From Paenibacillus_E sp042676385 (GTDB lineage: Bacteria; Bacillota; Bacilli; Paenibacillales; NBRC-103111), in contig NZ_JBHTHA010000002.1 of the NCBI RefSeq assembly GCF_042676385.1, forward strand, positions 868,001-932,000: DNA of 64,000 nt, given 5' to 3'. The position numbers were made by a program, and so were the translations under genes. Position 1 is the stretch's first letter, and the number at the start of each line of letters is the position of its first letter. The notes below the pieces were generated by a model, which saw only the letters and a program-made list of their open reading frames with translations, was not told where the DNA came from and did not search any database. This document shows, one piece after another, positions 19,303 through 27,921 of this stretch.

Positions 19303-19530
19303 TCTTCTTGCCTCCCTTTATATGAGTAACACTAAGCTTGGTTGGCACCGATTATCGTAATCCCGGCACCTGCTTCCAAGTATGCTTCACCTGCATAAAC
19401 ATGAATACTCTCTACTTCTCATTTCCGCTTTATTTTAGTAAGAAATAAGTGCTTGATGAGAAATCATCAGTCCGTATTAGAAATCGTCGGTAGCCGATAT
19501 GAATGAAAGCAGCCTCAAAGAGGCTGCCTT
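19303..19530. other. Intergenic region between regulator and SBP operon
   Basis: About 230 bases lying between the stop of the AraC-type regulator and the SBP start. It holds the hairpin at 19509-19527 and a GGGAGG ribosome-binding site before the SBP. The promoter and regulator site of the SBP operon should be here, but no convincing -35/-10 pair could be picked out. Confidence 0.5.
19509..19527 (-). terminator. Hairpin after AraC-type regulator
   Basis: GCAGCCTC and GAGGCTGC form an 8-bp stem with a three-base loop directly after the regulator's stop codon. The leftward RNA continues TTTCATTC, a weak U tract, so termination may be partial and allow some read-through into the transporter operon. 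Confidence 0.65.
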
Positions 19531-21912
19531 TTATGAGTCTGAGCCAATGATCTTCGCAAACATCGTCTCACGGTATTTACCAGGCGTTACGCCCTCAAGC
19601 TTTTTGAATGCTCGGATGAACACGACATCATTGTTGTAGCCGGTCTTTTGAGCAATCTGCACAATCGTCAGATCCTTGTTCTTCATCAAATGCTTCGCTT
19701 GTTGAATCCGTTTGTGGGTGATGTAATCCAGCAAGTTCTGCCCATGATGTTTTTTGAAAAAAGTGGAAAGATATTGCGGTGTCATTTGGATGCGTTCAGC
19801 AATTTGCGCCACGCCGAGGTTCGAGTCGCCAAGATGATTATGCACAATGCCGATGATTTCCTGCAGGCGCTGCGTGCTGTGATCCGAGCGTTCCAGATTA
19901 AAGGAACGGGTAAGCGTCTCGTAAAGCTCCTTCGTTTTCGTGTACATGCCTTGCGCCGTCGGATAGCTAAACACTTCCTTGATGGGATCGAAATCCGCGC
20001 CAAGAACTTCTTCCTGGTTCGTATTCGTCGAGTTAACAATTTTCAAGAGTGTACTCGTCACGTTGAAGAATAAGCATTTGCCTAACTCTGGTGTCATATG
20101 GCCGGAATCAAAATTCATCGAGTAAATTTTATCGAGCAGCTTCCCAACATTATCGGTATCCCCGCTGCGGACAAAATTAATGAGCTGTATCTCAATTTCA
20201 AGCGGATAATAGTAATGCTGCTTCACCTCGAGGATATCCTGAAAATAAATCGCTGCATGTTTACCCAGAATCAGTCGGTATTCAAGTGCTGCCAGCGCTT
20301 CCGGGTAAGAATCACGAATAGCTTTGGGGCCTGAATGTATGCCTCCAACTGCGATGGTTATCCCAATTTGGAATCGTTGAGAGGTGATACTGATGAGGGA
20401 TTCAGCGATTTCACGGATATTGTCTTCGGCTAAGTTCTCCCTATTCGTCGATAAGTTCATGAGAAACGCAATGCGATCTCGATCAAGCTCGACGGAGAAG
20501 CCTTTATGATTAGCCGAAATCAGATCCGTACCGATATTTGAAACGATAAACCTTGCATGAGCCCACTGCTTTTCATCCTCTTCTGCCAAGAAACGAACAT
20601 CCTCGATCTTAACAATGAGGACTGCAAATCTATCGCTTATGAATTTAAGATCCATAAACTGAAGCGAATCTCCGTTTTCATCCGATATATTCACATCCAT
20701 GTAACCATTCAGCAGACGGGACAAGTAGTTGGCCCGGATAAACGGTATTTGCTGCGCTAAGGTACTGCGTAGGTATTTTTCTTCATGGATAGAGCCTTCG
20801 ACGGTTTGCTGAATAAATTCGTATTCATTCGAGGAAGGGCGCATGATCATTTCTTTCCCGCGCATAATCGCTTTTACCGTTTTTTGGAGAGGCTTGTACG
20901 TGCGGTAGGCCCCGATACTGACAGCGACAAGCCCGCAAATTAGACATAGGATGAACAAACCGATCGACCAGCTCTGGATTTGATTAACCTGCTGCATAAA
21001 CACGTCATTCGGCATAATGGACACATATTTCCAACCCGCCTTTTGCGAAGATGTGACCGAAACCACTTGATCCACACTGGCGAGCCGGTAATCAAAGGGC
21101 CCCGTACTTTCTTGAATGCGCCCTAGTAAGTCAGTGGGAAACGGTAATTCACTGTTGCTCATGATTGTATTTCCGGCATTATCGATGATGTAAACGGAGC
21201 TATGATTGGCAGATTCCATCTGTGCGAACAATTCCTTAACTTGCTCAACATCAATAAGCACGATAAAACTTCCGAGATTTTGGGATTGCGATTGAACGGG
21301 AAGTGATTGTATATAGGTGATAACATTCTTCGGTGCTTGATCTATACCGTTCGATAAGGATGCTAAAGGCAAGTAGGACATCTTATGTTCCTTGTCCACA
21401 AGCTGACGCCACCCATCGTACGACATGTTCTTAAAAGCGTAATAGATGGAATAAAAGGTCCGAGAGTCCGTCACCAAATCCGATTTAACAATCGTATCGC
21501 TGCTAGCGAAGTATACATAGTAATCGAGGATAAAATTGCTGGTCATACTGCGATATTTGCTCATCTTGTCTCTCATGAATTGAATAAACTCGTATTTATC
21601 GGCATCTTTCGCGTTAACGGGGATTTTAAGCATATAATCCAACTTCGGATCAAACACAACCTGACGCATTAAATTATCCACTTCCGATAATTTGTTATCG
21701 AGTGACAGCTTTAGCTGCTCGAGCATGGCCACATTGGATCTTGTCGTGCTTCTCTCCAGGCTTTGTTCCACCTTGGCATACAAAAAAAGCCCCATTGCAA
21801 GCGGTACCAATAATATAAATAAATTGGAGGCGATGATCGTCGAAAGTGCACTTTTGCGACTACCTACAAGGCGTAAAATGAAAGGCATTTTCAAAACAAG
21901 TCCACCATCCAT
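19531..21912 (-). CDS. Membrane-bound AraC family regulator (Cache plus AraC HTH)
   Basis: One-component sensor-regulator of 793 residues, the type that accompanies Lpl transporters in Paenibacillus. A membrane helix near residues 20-45 and another near 305-330 (SIGLFILCLICGLVAVSIGA) enclose an extracytoplasmic Cache-like sensor. A cytoplasmic linker leads to two C-terminal AraC helix-turn-helix units (about 690-785; GVAQIAERIQMTPQYLSTFF and YNNDVVFIRAFKKLEG). It should detect a sugar or the loaded binding protein and activate the downstream SBP-permease-GH operon. The start is uncertain: ATG at 21912 lacks a clear ribosome-binding site, while TTG or ATG codons 18-24 bases further in follow GGTGGA. 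Confidence 0.92.
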   Translation of the reverse strand: MDGGLVLKMPFILRLVGSRKSALSTIIASNLFILLVPLAMGLFLYAKVEQSLERSTTRSNVAMLEQLKLSLDNKLSEVDNLMRQVVFDPKLDYMLKIPVNAKDADKYEFIQFMRDKMSKYRSMTSNFILDYYVYFASSDTIVKSDLVTDSRTFYSIYYAFKNMSYDGWRQLVDKEHKMSYLPLASLSNGIDQAPKNVITYIQSLPVQSQSQNLGSFIVLIDVEQVKELFAQMESANHSSVYIIDNAGNTIMSNSELPFPTDLLGRIQESTGPFDYRLASVDQVVSVTSSQKAGWKYVSIMPNDVFMQQVNQIQSWSIGLFILCLICGLVAVSIGAYRTYKPLQKTVKAIMRGKEMIMRPSSNEYEFIQQTVEGSIHEEKYLRSTLAQQIPFIRANYLSRLLNGYMDVNISDENGDSLQFMDLKFISDRFAVLIVKIEDVRFLAEEDEKQWAHARFIVSNIGTDLISANHKGFSVELDRDRIAFLMNLSTNRENLAEDNIREIAESLISITSQRFQIGITIAVGGIHSGPKAIRDSYPEALAALEYRLILGKHAAIYFQDILEVKQHYYYPLEIEIQLINFVRSGDTDNVGKLLDKIYSMNFDSGHMTPELGKCLFFNVTSTLLKIVNSTNTNQEEVLGADFDPIKEVFSYPTAQGMYTKTKELYETLTRSFNLERSDHSTQRLQEIIGIVHNHLGDSNLGVAQIAERIQMTPQYLSTFFKKHHGQNLLDYITHKRIQQAKHLMKNKDLTIVQIAQKTGYNNDVVFIRAFKKLEGVTPGKYRETMFAKIIGSDS

Positions 21913-22001
21913 TCCGTAAACGATTTACTAGAAATTGTATCTTCTCATCACCAAAGTTGCAAGACGGAATAAGCAGTTTACGGCATAGCAACGAAATAAA
22001 T

Positions 22002-22030
22002 ACAGCCTGCCTCTGAAGAGGGCAGGCTGT
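22002..22030 (-). terminator. Terminator of the PIN-domain gene pair
   Basis: ACAGCCTGCC and GGCAGGCTGT form a perfect 10-bp stem with a 9-base loop, followed on the minus strand by ATTTATTTCG. It is placed eight bases after the stop of the PIN-domain gene. Confidence 0.85.
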
Positions 22031-22037
22031 ATTTGTC

Positions 22038-22505
22038 TTAAAAGCTTTGGATGGATGGAATGATTCGAATATCCTTATCCAAATTGGCAAGCATCATGAA
22101 ATTGCGATTAAAAGTAAAGATGCGTTTTACTTGATAATAGGTCATGGTCACAGCAGTGAATGCTTCGCTGAGCGAGAAACGGAGCTCGGGCCTGTCCAAA
22201 AGCAGTCTCCGCGATTCCCCCTCAAATTCGGGGCTGCTGGAGATGATCGCCAGCTTGCCTTTACTCGCTGCTTTATCAATTGCACTCAGAAAATATTCCG
22301 CCTGCTGATAGCCGTATTCATTGCGAAGCCATTCGTGAAGATCAAATATAATGGAGTTTGTCGTCACGTAATCACGTTCAAGATCATGCAAATCCAGAAA
22401 CAGGGAACGGGCTTTTGCATAGTGGGGGTCTTCAGGATTCATAAAAGCGACTAAAGCTGTTTCATCCAGAAAAATGGCATCCTGAATGTTCAAGTGGTTA
22501 TCCAT
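22038..22505 (-). CDS. PIN domain protein, putative VapC-like toxin
   Basis: A 155-residue protein with a PIN-like fold, expected to be a metal-dependent ribonuclease. The first acidic residue is D14 in IFLDETALVAFMN, and a Glu is present in DLHEWL. The later acidic positions are altered: where VapC proteins usually have SxxDA and TxDxxF, this one reads LSEAFTAV and FTFNRNF, so nuclease activity is not certain. ATG follows AAGGAG. It is 13 bases downstream of a small gene with a ribbon-helix-helix-like segment, an arrangement typical of toxin-antitoxin pairs. Its role as a toxin is inferred. Confidence 0.75.
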   Translation of the reverse strand: MDNHLNIQDAIFLDETALVAFMNPEDPHYAKARSLFLDLHDLERDYVTTNSIIFDLHEWLRNEYGYQQAEYFLSAIDKAASKGKLAIISSSPEFEGESRRLLLDRPELRFSLSEAFTAVTMTYYQVKRIFTFNRNFMMLANLDKDIRIIPSIQSF

Positions 22506-22518
22506 ATGTCAACACTCC

Positions 22519-22821
22519 TTAATCCTCTAGTTTGCAAATACCATCCAAATATAGAAGTGGGTTTTCTTCCTTTTGATCCACTGAGATGGGGATTGATTTG
22601 TCTGGGGCGCTTTTCAGGTGTTGGACAATGATTCCACTGACGATCGCTTGCACAGTCGTATGCTGCATATCGGCGATTGCTTTCAGCTGGGCATAAGTTT
22701 GAGGATTGAGTTCTATCATGTTTTCTTCTTGTTCTTCACTTCTTGAAGAAATGAATTCGGAAGCGGTAGACTTCGCTTTTTCGAATTGATTTTGAATGAA
22801 GCGTTTGTAATTATTCGCCAT
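22519..22821 (-). CDS. Small protein upstream of PIN gene, putative antitoxin
   Basis: A 100-residue protein not assigned to a named family. A basic N-terminal helix (MANNYKRFIQNQFEKAKS) is followed by a segment, IELNPQTYAQLKAIADMQ, with the pattern of a ribbon-helix-helix strand plus first helix, and by TTVQAIVSGIIVQHL as the likely second helix. ATG follows TAAGGAG. Size, order (upstream of the PIN gene) and spacing of 13 bases suit an antitoxin that binds DNA and neutralises the PIN protein. The acidic C-terminus (SVDQKEENPLLYLDGI) could be the toxin-binding tail. Confidence 0.65.
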   Translation of the reverse strand: MANNYKRFIQNQFEKAKSTASEFISSRSEEQEENMIELNPQTYAQLKAIADMQHTTVQAIVSGIIVQHLKSAPDKSIPISVDQKEENPLLYLDGICKLED

Positions 22822-22916
22822 CGTGATTCACTCCTTATGCATAGCTTTTATAATAATTCGTCGATTTTTGTCAGTTTCGGTGGGTGATGTCGGGCGGACA
22901 GCCGATCCTCTTCTTG

Positions 22917-22955
22917 TTTACTTTTTCTTCATATTAACTTAATAACTCTCTAATG
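22917..22955 (+). promoter_or_regulatory. Possible PhoP box before secreted phosphoesterase
   Basis: Four hexamers recur every 11 bases: TTTACT (22917), TTCATA (22928), TTAATA (22939) and CTAATG (22950). The PhoP consensus is TT(A/C/T)A(C/T)A with about 5-base spacers; the middle two match fully. Its position 70-110 bases before the phosphoesterase start suggests phosphate-starvation control. A palindrome, CTCTAATGATTAGAG (22948-22962), overlaps its end. Confidence 0.5.
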
Positions 22956-23024
22956 ATTAGAGGTTCACATTAATCTATGCTAATAAAGAATCAATTTTCA
23001 TATCATATTTTAGGAGGAATAAAG

Positions 23025-24833
23025 ATGAAAAAGAGCTTTCGTCAATTCATTCTATCCACAGGCGCTCTTTTGTTAGCAACAACTCCATTTGCAGTTGTAG
23101 CGTCCGCCGATTCTTCTTCAACCACTTCTTCACCAATCAAGCACACGGTAGTTATCTTCCAAGAGAATCGTTCGTTTGACAACTACTTTGGTACGTATCC
23201 TTATGCACCTGGCTTTAATCCAGTCAACGGAACGCCAAAAGATGTTAGAAACTTCAAGTATGTAGCAGGTAATGAATTAAGAGATGTAGCCGGCAATGTA
23301 TATAACCCAGATGATAGTGGAAATCCGGTTTACCCATGGCATGATGAAGGAAAAGCTCATGTTCAACAAGTAGATGTAAATCATAATTATGCTGATATGA
23401 TCACGATGGTTGACGGCGGTAAAATGGACAAGTTTTACACTGAAAACTCCAAGGGAGGAAAATCCCCTAATTTCACTCCCGGGACAAACCCTCTTCGCGG
23501 AAAATTATCCATGTCGTACAACGATTACAACGACGTTCCAGCTCTTTGGCAGTACGCTCAGCACTTTGCTTTAGCCGATAACTATTTCCAACCGGTTTCA
23601 GGTCCATCAACACCAGGAGCATTTTATTTGGTTGCAGCGCAATCGGGTAATAATTCTTCCTCACAACAAATTACCGGTGACCCCAATCCCAAAAATGGAC
23701 CGTTTGGCGGAGATAACTGGGAGGGGCTTTCCTACAATCTTACTTACAAAAACATTGGAGATTTGTTAACGGAGTCGAACAAAACTTGGGCCTGGTATGC
23801 AGGAGGCTGGGATGCGGCGAAAGCTGCAACAAACGCTGCAAAACCTGCTACGGACAAGAATAGCCTTGCGACTGTTTCGGATGATGCTCTTAAATATTCA
23901 CCTCACCATAATCCGTTCCAATATTTTCAAAATTATGAGGACGGGAAATATAATAATAACTTAAAAGACTATAATAATTTCATACAAGATGTTACAAATG
24001 GAACATTGTCACAAGTAAGCTTTGTAAAAGGCGGATACGGTGACGATGAACATCCGGGATTGGGCAATCAAAGTTCGCCATCCGCAGAGGATTTTACCGT
24101 TAAAACCATTAACGCAATTATGAACAGCCCTTATTGGAAAGATACTGCTATTATTGTCACTTACGACGAGGACGGCGGATTTTATGACCATGTAGCTCCA
24201 CCAACTGCTGTTAAAACGGCGGATGCATTGGTGGGAGACGGTCCACGTGTACCGGCGCTTGTAATTTCTCCTTACGCAAAACAAAATTATGTCAGCCATG
24301 TACAATACGATCATACATCGATACTGAAGTTTTTGGAGAAGACATATAACCTGCCTGCGCTAAATAATCGTGATGCGGCTGCCAACGATTTAAGCGACAT
24401 GTTTGATTTCCAACTTCCGAACTTCACACCTTACATTTATCAAGATGACAATAGCCAGTCGGCTTCTCCTTGGGGAACACCAGCTAAAGTTCAATTCAAT
24501 AATGCACTTCTCGCACAAGGAATACCAGGCGAAAATGCCTTTGTACAAACGGACAACACGATGGTACCGCTCCTCGATCTGGCACGTAACCTAAATGCAA
24601 CTGTATCTTACGATAGCAACACAAACACAGTAAATCTTAAATACAATGGACATACGGTTGGATTGCAGCTGTATTCTAACCAGGCTACTGTAGACGGACA
24701 TTCCGTCACGCTAAAGGATGCAATCTGGGACAGCCCGAGCAGCCATGGATATATTTCCGCAAAATCGCTTGCTGATTTGCCTAATCTTTCAGTAACTACC
24801 GATGCTCAAGGCGCGAACATCCAAACCAAATAA
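23025..24833 (+). CDS. Secreted phosphoesterase (phospholipase C/acid phosphatase family) with stalk domain
   Basis: Secreted protein of 602 residues; the start ATG (23025) has AGGAGG seven bases upstream, and a signal peptide ends near VASA. The phosphoesterase domain (PF04185 type, about 35-460) shows VIFQENRSFDNYFG at the N-terminus (metal and nucleophile region), a His-Asp-Glu motif in PWHDEGKAH, YDEDGGFYDHV and GPRVPALVISPYAK. These features define the AcpA/PlcC family that hydrolyses phospholipids or phosphomonoesters. The last 100 residues (TMVPLLDLARNLNATVSYD) match a copper-amine-oxidase-like stalk domain, often cell-wall or surface associated in Paenibacillus. The gene stands alone, followed by two hairpins. 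Confidence 0.92.
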   Translation: MKKSFRQFILSTGALLLATTPFAVVASADSSSTTSSPIKHTVVIFQENRSFDNYFGTYPYAPGFNPVNGTPKDVRNFKYVAGNELRDVAGNVYNPDDSGNPVYPWHDEGKAHVQQVDVNHNYADMITMVDGGKMDKFYTENSKGGKSPNFTPGTNPLRGKLSMSYNDYNDVPALWQYAQHFALADNYFQPVSGPSTPGAFYLVAAQSGNNSSSQQITGDPNPKNGPFGGDNWEGLSYNLTYKNIGDLLTESNKTWAWYAGGWDAAKAATNAAKPATDKNSLATVSDDALKYSPHHNPFQYFQNYEDGKYNNNLKDYNNFIQDVTNGTLSQVSFVKGGYGDDEHPGLGNQSSPSAEDFTVKTINAIMNSPYWKDTAIIVTYDEDGGFYDHVAPPTAVKTADALVGDGPRVPALVISPYAKQNYVSHVQYDHTSILKFLEKTYNLPALNNRDAAANDLSDMFDFQLPNFTPYIYQDDNSQSASPWGTPAKVQFNNALLAQGIPGENAFVQTDNTMVPLLDLARNLNATVSYDSNTNTVNLKYNGHTVGLQLYSNQATVDGHSVTLKDAIWDSPSSHGYISAKSLADLPNLSVTTDAQGANIQTK

Positions 24834-24844
24834 ATCTAGTAAAA

Positions 24845-24861
24845 GGGGGCGGCTAGCCCCC
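24845..24861 (+). terminator. First hairpin after phosphoesterase
   Basis: GGGGGC and GCCCCC form a 6-bp GC stem with a five-base loop, eleven bases after the stop. Only GTCTTCTC follows, so the stronger terminator is probably the second hairpin downstream. Confidence 0.6.
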
Positions 24862-24875
24862 GTCTTCTCAGAAAC

Positions 24876-24914
24876 CCAAAGACCCTTCCGCATTTATCGC
24901 GAAAGGGTCTTTGG
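24876..24914. terminator. Bidirectional terminator between convergent genes
   Basis: CCAAAGACCCTT (24876-24887) pairs with AAGGGTCTTTGG (24903-24914). On the plus strand it is followed by ATTATTTTTTT and stops the phosphoesterase transcript. On the minus strand it directly follows the stop of the esterase gene. Confidence 0.9.
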
Positions 24915-24915
24915 A

Positions 24916-26247
24916 TTATTTTTTTAATGATTGAGCAGCCAGCCATTCCATAATGCTTATCTTTTTCCCATTGATTGTAGCTATACATTCGTTGTTATAA
25001 ACATAAATCCATGACCAATGGCCATTGTACTCGTACGGCTTGCCATCTGCTTGCTGATACAAGCCCGTAGTATCATGTACATTCTCAAACAAGGAGAATT
25101 GGACATTTTTGGCTCCAGCCTGCACTAACCGGTTATAAGTTGGTATAACAAAGTTGCTTGGAAGTACGATCGGATCTGTTTTAGCCGCAGTGAACCAGAT
25201 TGGAAGGTTTTTCATTTTCTGAATATCCGTATCACTGATGAGTGTATCCTTTAATGCTTCACAGGTTGGGAAAGCAGCTGCAAAGTAGTCTGGATTATCG
25301 CGGATCATCAGCATGGTCATATATCCGCCGTTGGAGTCGCCGCCAATATAGATGCGAGAAGTATCAATATCTTTATTTGCTGCTACATAATTTTTAATCA
25401 ATGCAATAAGTGATTTCTCATATTTTGAGGTGCCATCCCCAAACCCTGTAAAACCATCCATCCAAAAAGTTGGTGTCTGAGGCGCTAATACGTAGGCTCC
25501 ATCAAAATAGGATTGTATTTCTTTGGAGGCGAAGTTGACAGCTTTGTTTGCGGAAATAGGGATTGTTGGATCGGTCCCTCCTTCTCCGGCACCATGCAAC
25601 CAAATGATTAACGGATTCTTTTTGTTATCTTTTGCCGGAGCATAGCTGGCATATGCCAAGGTGATATTATCGTTGGTTGATTTACCTACTGTAAACTCAT
25701 CTACTAGTTTTCTAGTTCCACCTGCAAAAGTGTTAACAACTAACCCTGAAACTTTTCCCGATGGCGTGCTAATATCTTTCTGTTGAGTGACTGTATACTC
25801 GTTCGTAGTCCATGCATTAAATCCTGTTCCTGCCCAATCATAGTTCATCGCTGAACCTAAAGTGACATTCGGACCAATTTGCATTTCCAACACGACATAT
25901 TTTCCCATTTTGACAGCAGGGTCTCCATCTTTATCAGAAACGTAAGCTTTGGTAACTAACCGATCGCCTTCCTCTAAAAAAGGATTTTTCAATCTATTAT
26001 CACTTCTTACTACATGTACTTTGAAAGTATCCGTTGTTACGGAGTCCTTTGGTATCGGTTTGCCTACATCAATAATTAACTTTGTAATAGCGGGGCCCCA
26101 ATCTTCGATTTCTGTAACAGTTTGATAAGAGGTTGATTGCTTCTGTTGCTCAGCAGCCATCGCATTCATGCCGAATGAAAGCATCATACACGTCGCTAAA
26201 ATACATGTCATTGCAGCTTTAGTGTTTTTTTTCATTCCCTTTAACAT
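24916..26247 (-). CDS. Secreted alpha/beta hydrolase, esterase/prolyl-oligopeptidase type
   Basis: Secreted protein of 443 residues with a signal peptide ending near MNAMAA. An N-terminal Ig-like region (about 40-190) precedes an alpha/beta-hydrolase domain similar to PHB-depolymerase-like esterases. The oxyanion segment is IIWLHGAGEGG and the nucleophile Ser is in GGDSNGGY. The acid is probably Asp in AAKTDPIV, and the His is in FENVHDTTG or NGHWSW. ATG at 26245-26247 follows GGGAGGG. Such two-domain esterases (EstA type) deacylate sugar esters or feruloyl groups on polysaccharides, but the substrate cannot be told here. It is a single-gene unit. Confidence 0.88.
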   Translation of the reverse strand: MLKGMKKNTKAAMTCILATCMMLSFGMNAMAAEQQKQSTSYQTVTEIEDWGPAITKLIIDVGKPIPKDSVTTDTFKVHVVRSDNRLKNPFLEEGDRLVTKAYVSDKDGDPAVKMGKYVVLEMQIGPNVTLGSAMNYDWAGTGFNAWTTNEYTVTQQKDISTPSGKVSGLVVNTFAGGTRKLVDEFTVGKSTNDNITLAYASYAPAKDNKKNPLIIWLHGAGEGGTDPTIPISANKAVNFASKEIQSYFDGAYVLAPQTPTFWMDGFTGFGDGTSKYEKSLIALIKNYVAANKDIDTSRIYIGGDSNGGYMTMLMIRDNPDYFAAAFPTCEALKDTLISDTDIQKMKNLPIWFTAAKTDPIVLPSNFVIPTYNRLVQAGAKNVQFSLFENVHDTTGLYQQADGKPYEYNGHWSWIYVYNNECIATINGKKISIMEWLAAQSLKK

Positions 26248-26537
26248 CTTCTTATCCCTCCCAATTTAATGATGTTCGACTTTGAAGCGTTTACATGTTT
26301 ATTATAATAAAACCCCGATACCCTTACTTTTACTTTCCCGACTTAATACTAGTAAAATCCCGACATTTTTTGAACAAAAACATAGGGGATGCTTTGTCAG
26401 TATCCTGCCTGTTAACGCAACGAAGCTGCCGATCTATACCGGCAGCCTCGTTGTGATTTCTTAAACCTTTGGGTAATCAACTACAATAACATCTTCCAGA
26501 ATACCCTCCAGCGATTTAACAAATTAAGCTCAACATT
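26248..26537. other. Intergenic region with orphan hairpin and weak cre-like site
   Basis: The interval between the esterase start and the hxlR stop carries a strong inverted repeat, CAACGAAGCTGCCG (26418-26431) and CGGCAGCCTCGTTG (26440-26453), without a U tract on either side. It also has TTGAAGCGTTTACA (26282-26295), which agrees with the cre consensus at 12 of 14 positions, about 35 bases before the esterase gene. No gene is seen. Confidence 0.5.
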
Positions 26538-26891
26538 TTATATTCCCTTCTGAGCTCTCTCTTCCGCCCCATGCTCGGGGCTTAGGCCATTTTCCTGAAC
26601 CCATGCCCACATAGCGGCAAAAATAGGCTGCAAATTCCATCCGCGTTCAGTTAGCTCATATTCGACGTGCAGGGGCACACCGGGATACAGAGTTCGCGTT
26701 ATTATTCCCTTCTCTTCCAGCACCCGCAGCCGATCCGTTAACGTCTTCGGGCTAATCGGGTTCAGCCTTCGCCGCAGCTCTCCAAATCGTTTGGTGCCTA
26801 CAAACAACTCCAGAAGGAGAGGAAGGGTCCACTTGCCATCCAAAATTTCCAACAAAGGATCAATGGCTTCGATACAAGAGCGATCCAACAT
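26538..26891 (-). CDS. HxlR family transcription regulator
   Basis: Winged-helix regulator of 117 residues. The family signature is complete: DGKWTLPLLLEL, GTKRFGELRRRL, ISPKTLTDRLRVLEEKGII and the wing PLHVEYELTERG. The ATG at 26889-26891 was chosen because GGAGG lies eight bases upstream; an ATG 15 bases earlier has no such site. It is divergent from the dehalogenase-like gene with a shared 139-base interval, so it probably controls that operon and itself. HxlR proteins often respond to electrophiles or quinone-like compounds. Confidence 0.93.
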   Translation of the reverse strand: MLDRSCIEAIDPLLEILDGKWTLPLLLELFVGTKRFGELRRRLNPISPKTLTDRLRVLEEKGIITRTLYPGVPLHVEYELTERGWNLQPIFAAMWAWVQENGLSPEHGAEERAQKGI

Positions 26892-26906
26892 CGGCGTTTC
26901 CTCCAT

Positions 26907-26924
26907 AGTTCATTTTATGAAACT
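26907..26924. promoter_or_regulatory. Near-palindrome before hxlR, possible operator
   Basis: AGTTCATTTTATGAAACT is an imperfect inverted repeat (AGTT-CAT, ATG-AACT with one extra base) immediately upstream of hxlR and within the divergent promoter region. HxlR proteins bind such sites next to their own genes. No binding data; inference only. Confidence 0.35.
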
Positions 26925-27030
26925 ATTGCACTTTTTTGTAACTACTTTTCAAATGTACCACAATGCACTAACATTGAAAACAGAAGAAGGAAAAAAATTG
27001 CAGATCGCATCAGATGGGAGGAAGGCTACA

Positions 27031-27921
27031 ATGAAAAGGCCTTTTGAAGTGGATGTAATGGAGTACCCGTTCGAAGACTGCTGGCTGCCATACCGCGACG
27101 GGAATATTCATTATATTGATGAGGGAAACGGACCGACGGTTCTTCTCCTTCACGGGAATCCAACGTGGTCATATCTTTACAGGAATGTCATTAAGGAGCT
27201 GAGCGGTGAATTCCGCCTTATCGCTCCGGATTATCCCGGCTTCGGGATGTCCAAGGCGCCATCCGGCTATAACTTTACACCGCAAGAGCATTCGGAGGCC
27301 ATATCGGACTTCATCCGCCGCCTCGATTTGAAAGACTTTATTCTCGTGGTTCAAGATTGGGGCGGGCCGATCGGCCTGAATTACGCTGTACGTAACCGCG
27401 ATCGGCTGAGAGGCGTCGTCGTGATGAACACGTGGGCGTGGCCTGCAAAGCTGCTTCCGCTGAAGTTGTTCTCGCTTATCATGGGAGGTTGGCCATTCGG
27501 ATATTGGCTGCAGACTCGCCGCAATTTCTTTGCCAAGGTCATCGTTCCCAGCGGCATCCACCAAGCCGAGAAAGTGACGGATAGCTTGAGGAAGGCTTAC
27601 ACCGACCCGTTCCCAACGCCGGCTTCCAGAATTCCGACATGGGTCTTCCCCGGACAGATCCGAAAGGCTCGGTCGTGGCTCGCGGCCATTGAATCGAGAC
27701 TTTCGTCGCTTTCCGATTTGCCCTCGCAAATATTGTGGGGGACAAAAGACAGCGCCGGCTTCCCGCTTGAAGCGATGGCCAAATGGCAGAGCTATCTGCC
27801 GATGAACGAAACCGAAATCCTTGACGATGCTTCACACTATGTGCAGGAGGATCGGCCGGATCGGGTAGCAGCATCAATTCGAAAAATATGGGTAAGAACG
27901 TCAGGAGGAAAAATGATATGA
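27031..27921 (+). CDS. Haloalkane dehalogenase-like alpha/beta hydrolase
   Basis: A 296-residue alpha/beta hydrolase with haloalkane dehalogenase features. HGNPTW (41-46) forms the oxyanion hole and supplies the Asn that binds halide. D109-W110 in VVQDWGGPIGL are the nucleophilic Asp and a halide-binding Trp, and the His lies in DDASHYVQED. The length matches HLD enzymes. The ATG at 27031 follows GGGAGGAAGG; an open frame extends upstream into the hxlR gene but lacks a start site. It overlaps the RibD-like gene by four bases. Asp instead of Ser as nucleophile also occurs in epoxide hydrolases, which remain an alternative. The divergent HxlR gene suggests induction by a toxic compound. Confidence 0.88.
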   Translation: MKRPFEVDVMEYPFEDCWLPYRDGNIHYIDEGNGPTVLLLHGNPTWSYLYRNVIKELSGEFRLIAPDYPGFGMSKAPSGYNFTPQEHSEAISDFIRRLDLKDFILVVQDWGGPIGLNYAVRNRDRLRGVVVMNTWAWPAKLLPLKLFSLIMGGWPFGYWLQTRRNFFAKVIVPSGIHQAEKVTDSLRKAYTDPFPTPASRIPTWVFPGQIRKARSWLAAIESRLSSLSDLPSQILWGTKDSAGFPLEAMAKWQSYLPMNETEILDDASHYVQEDRPDRVAASIRKIWVRTSGGKMI

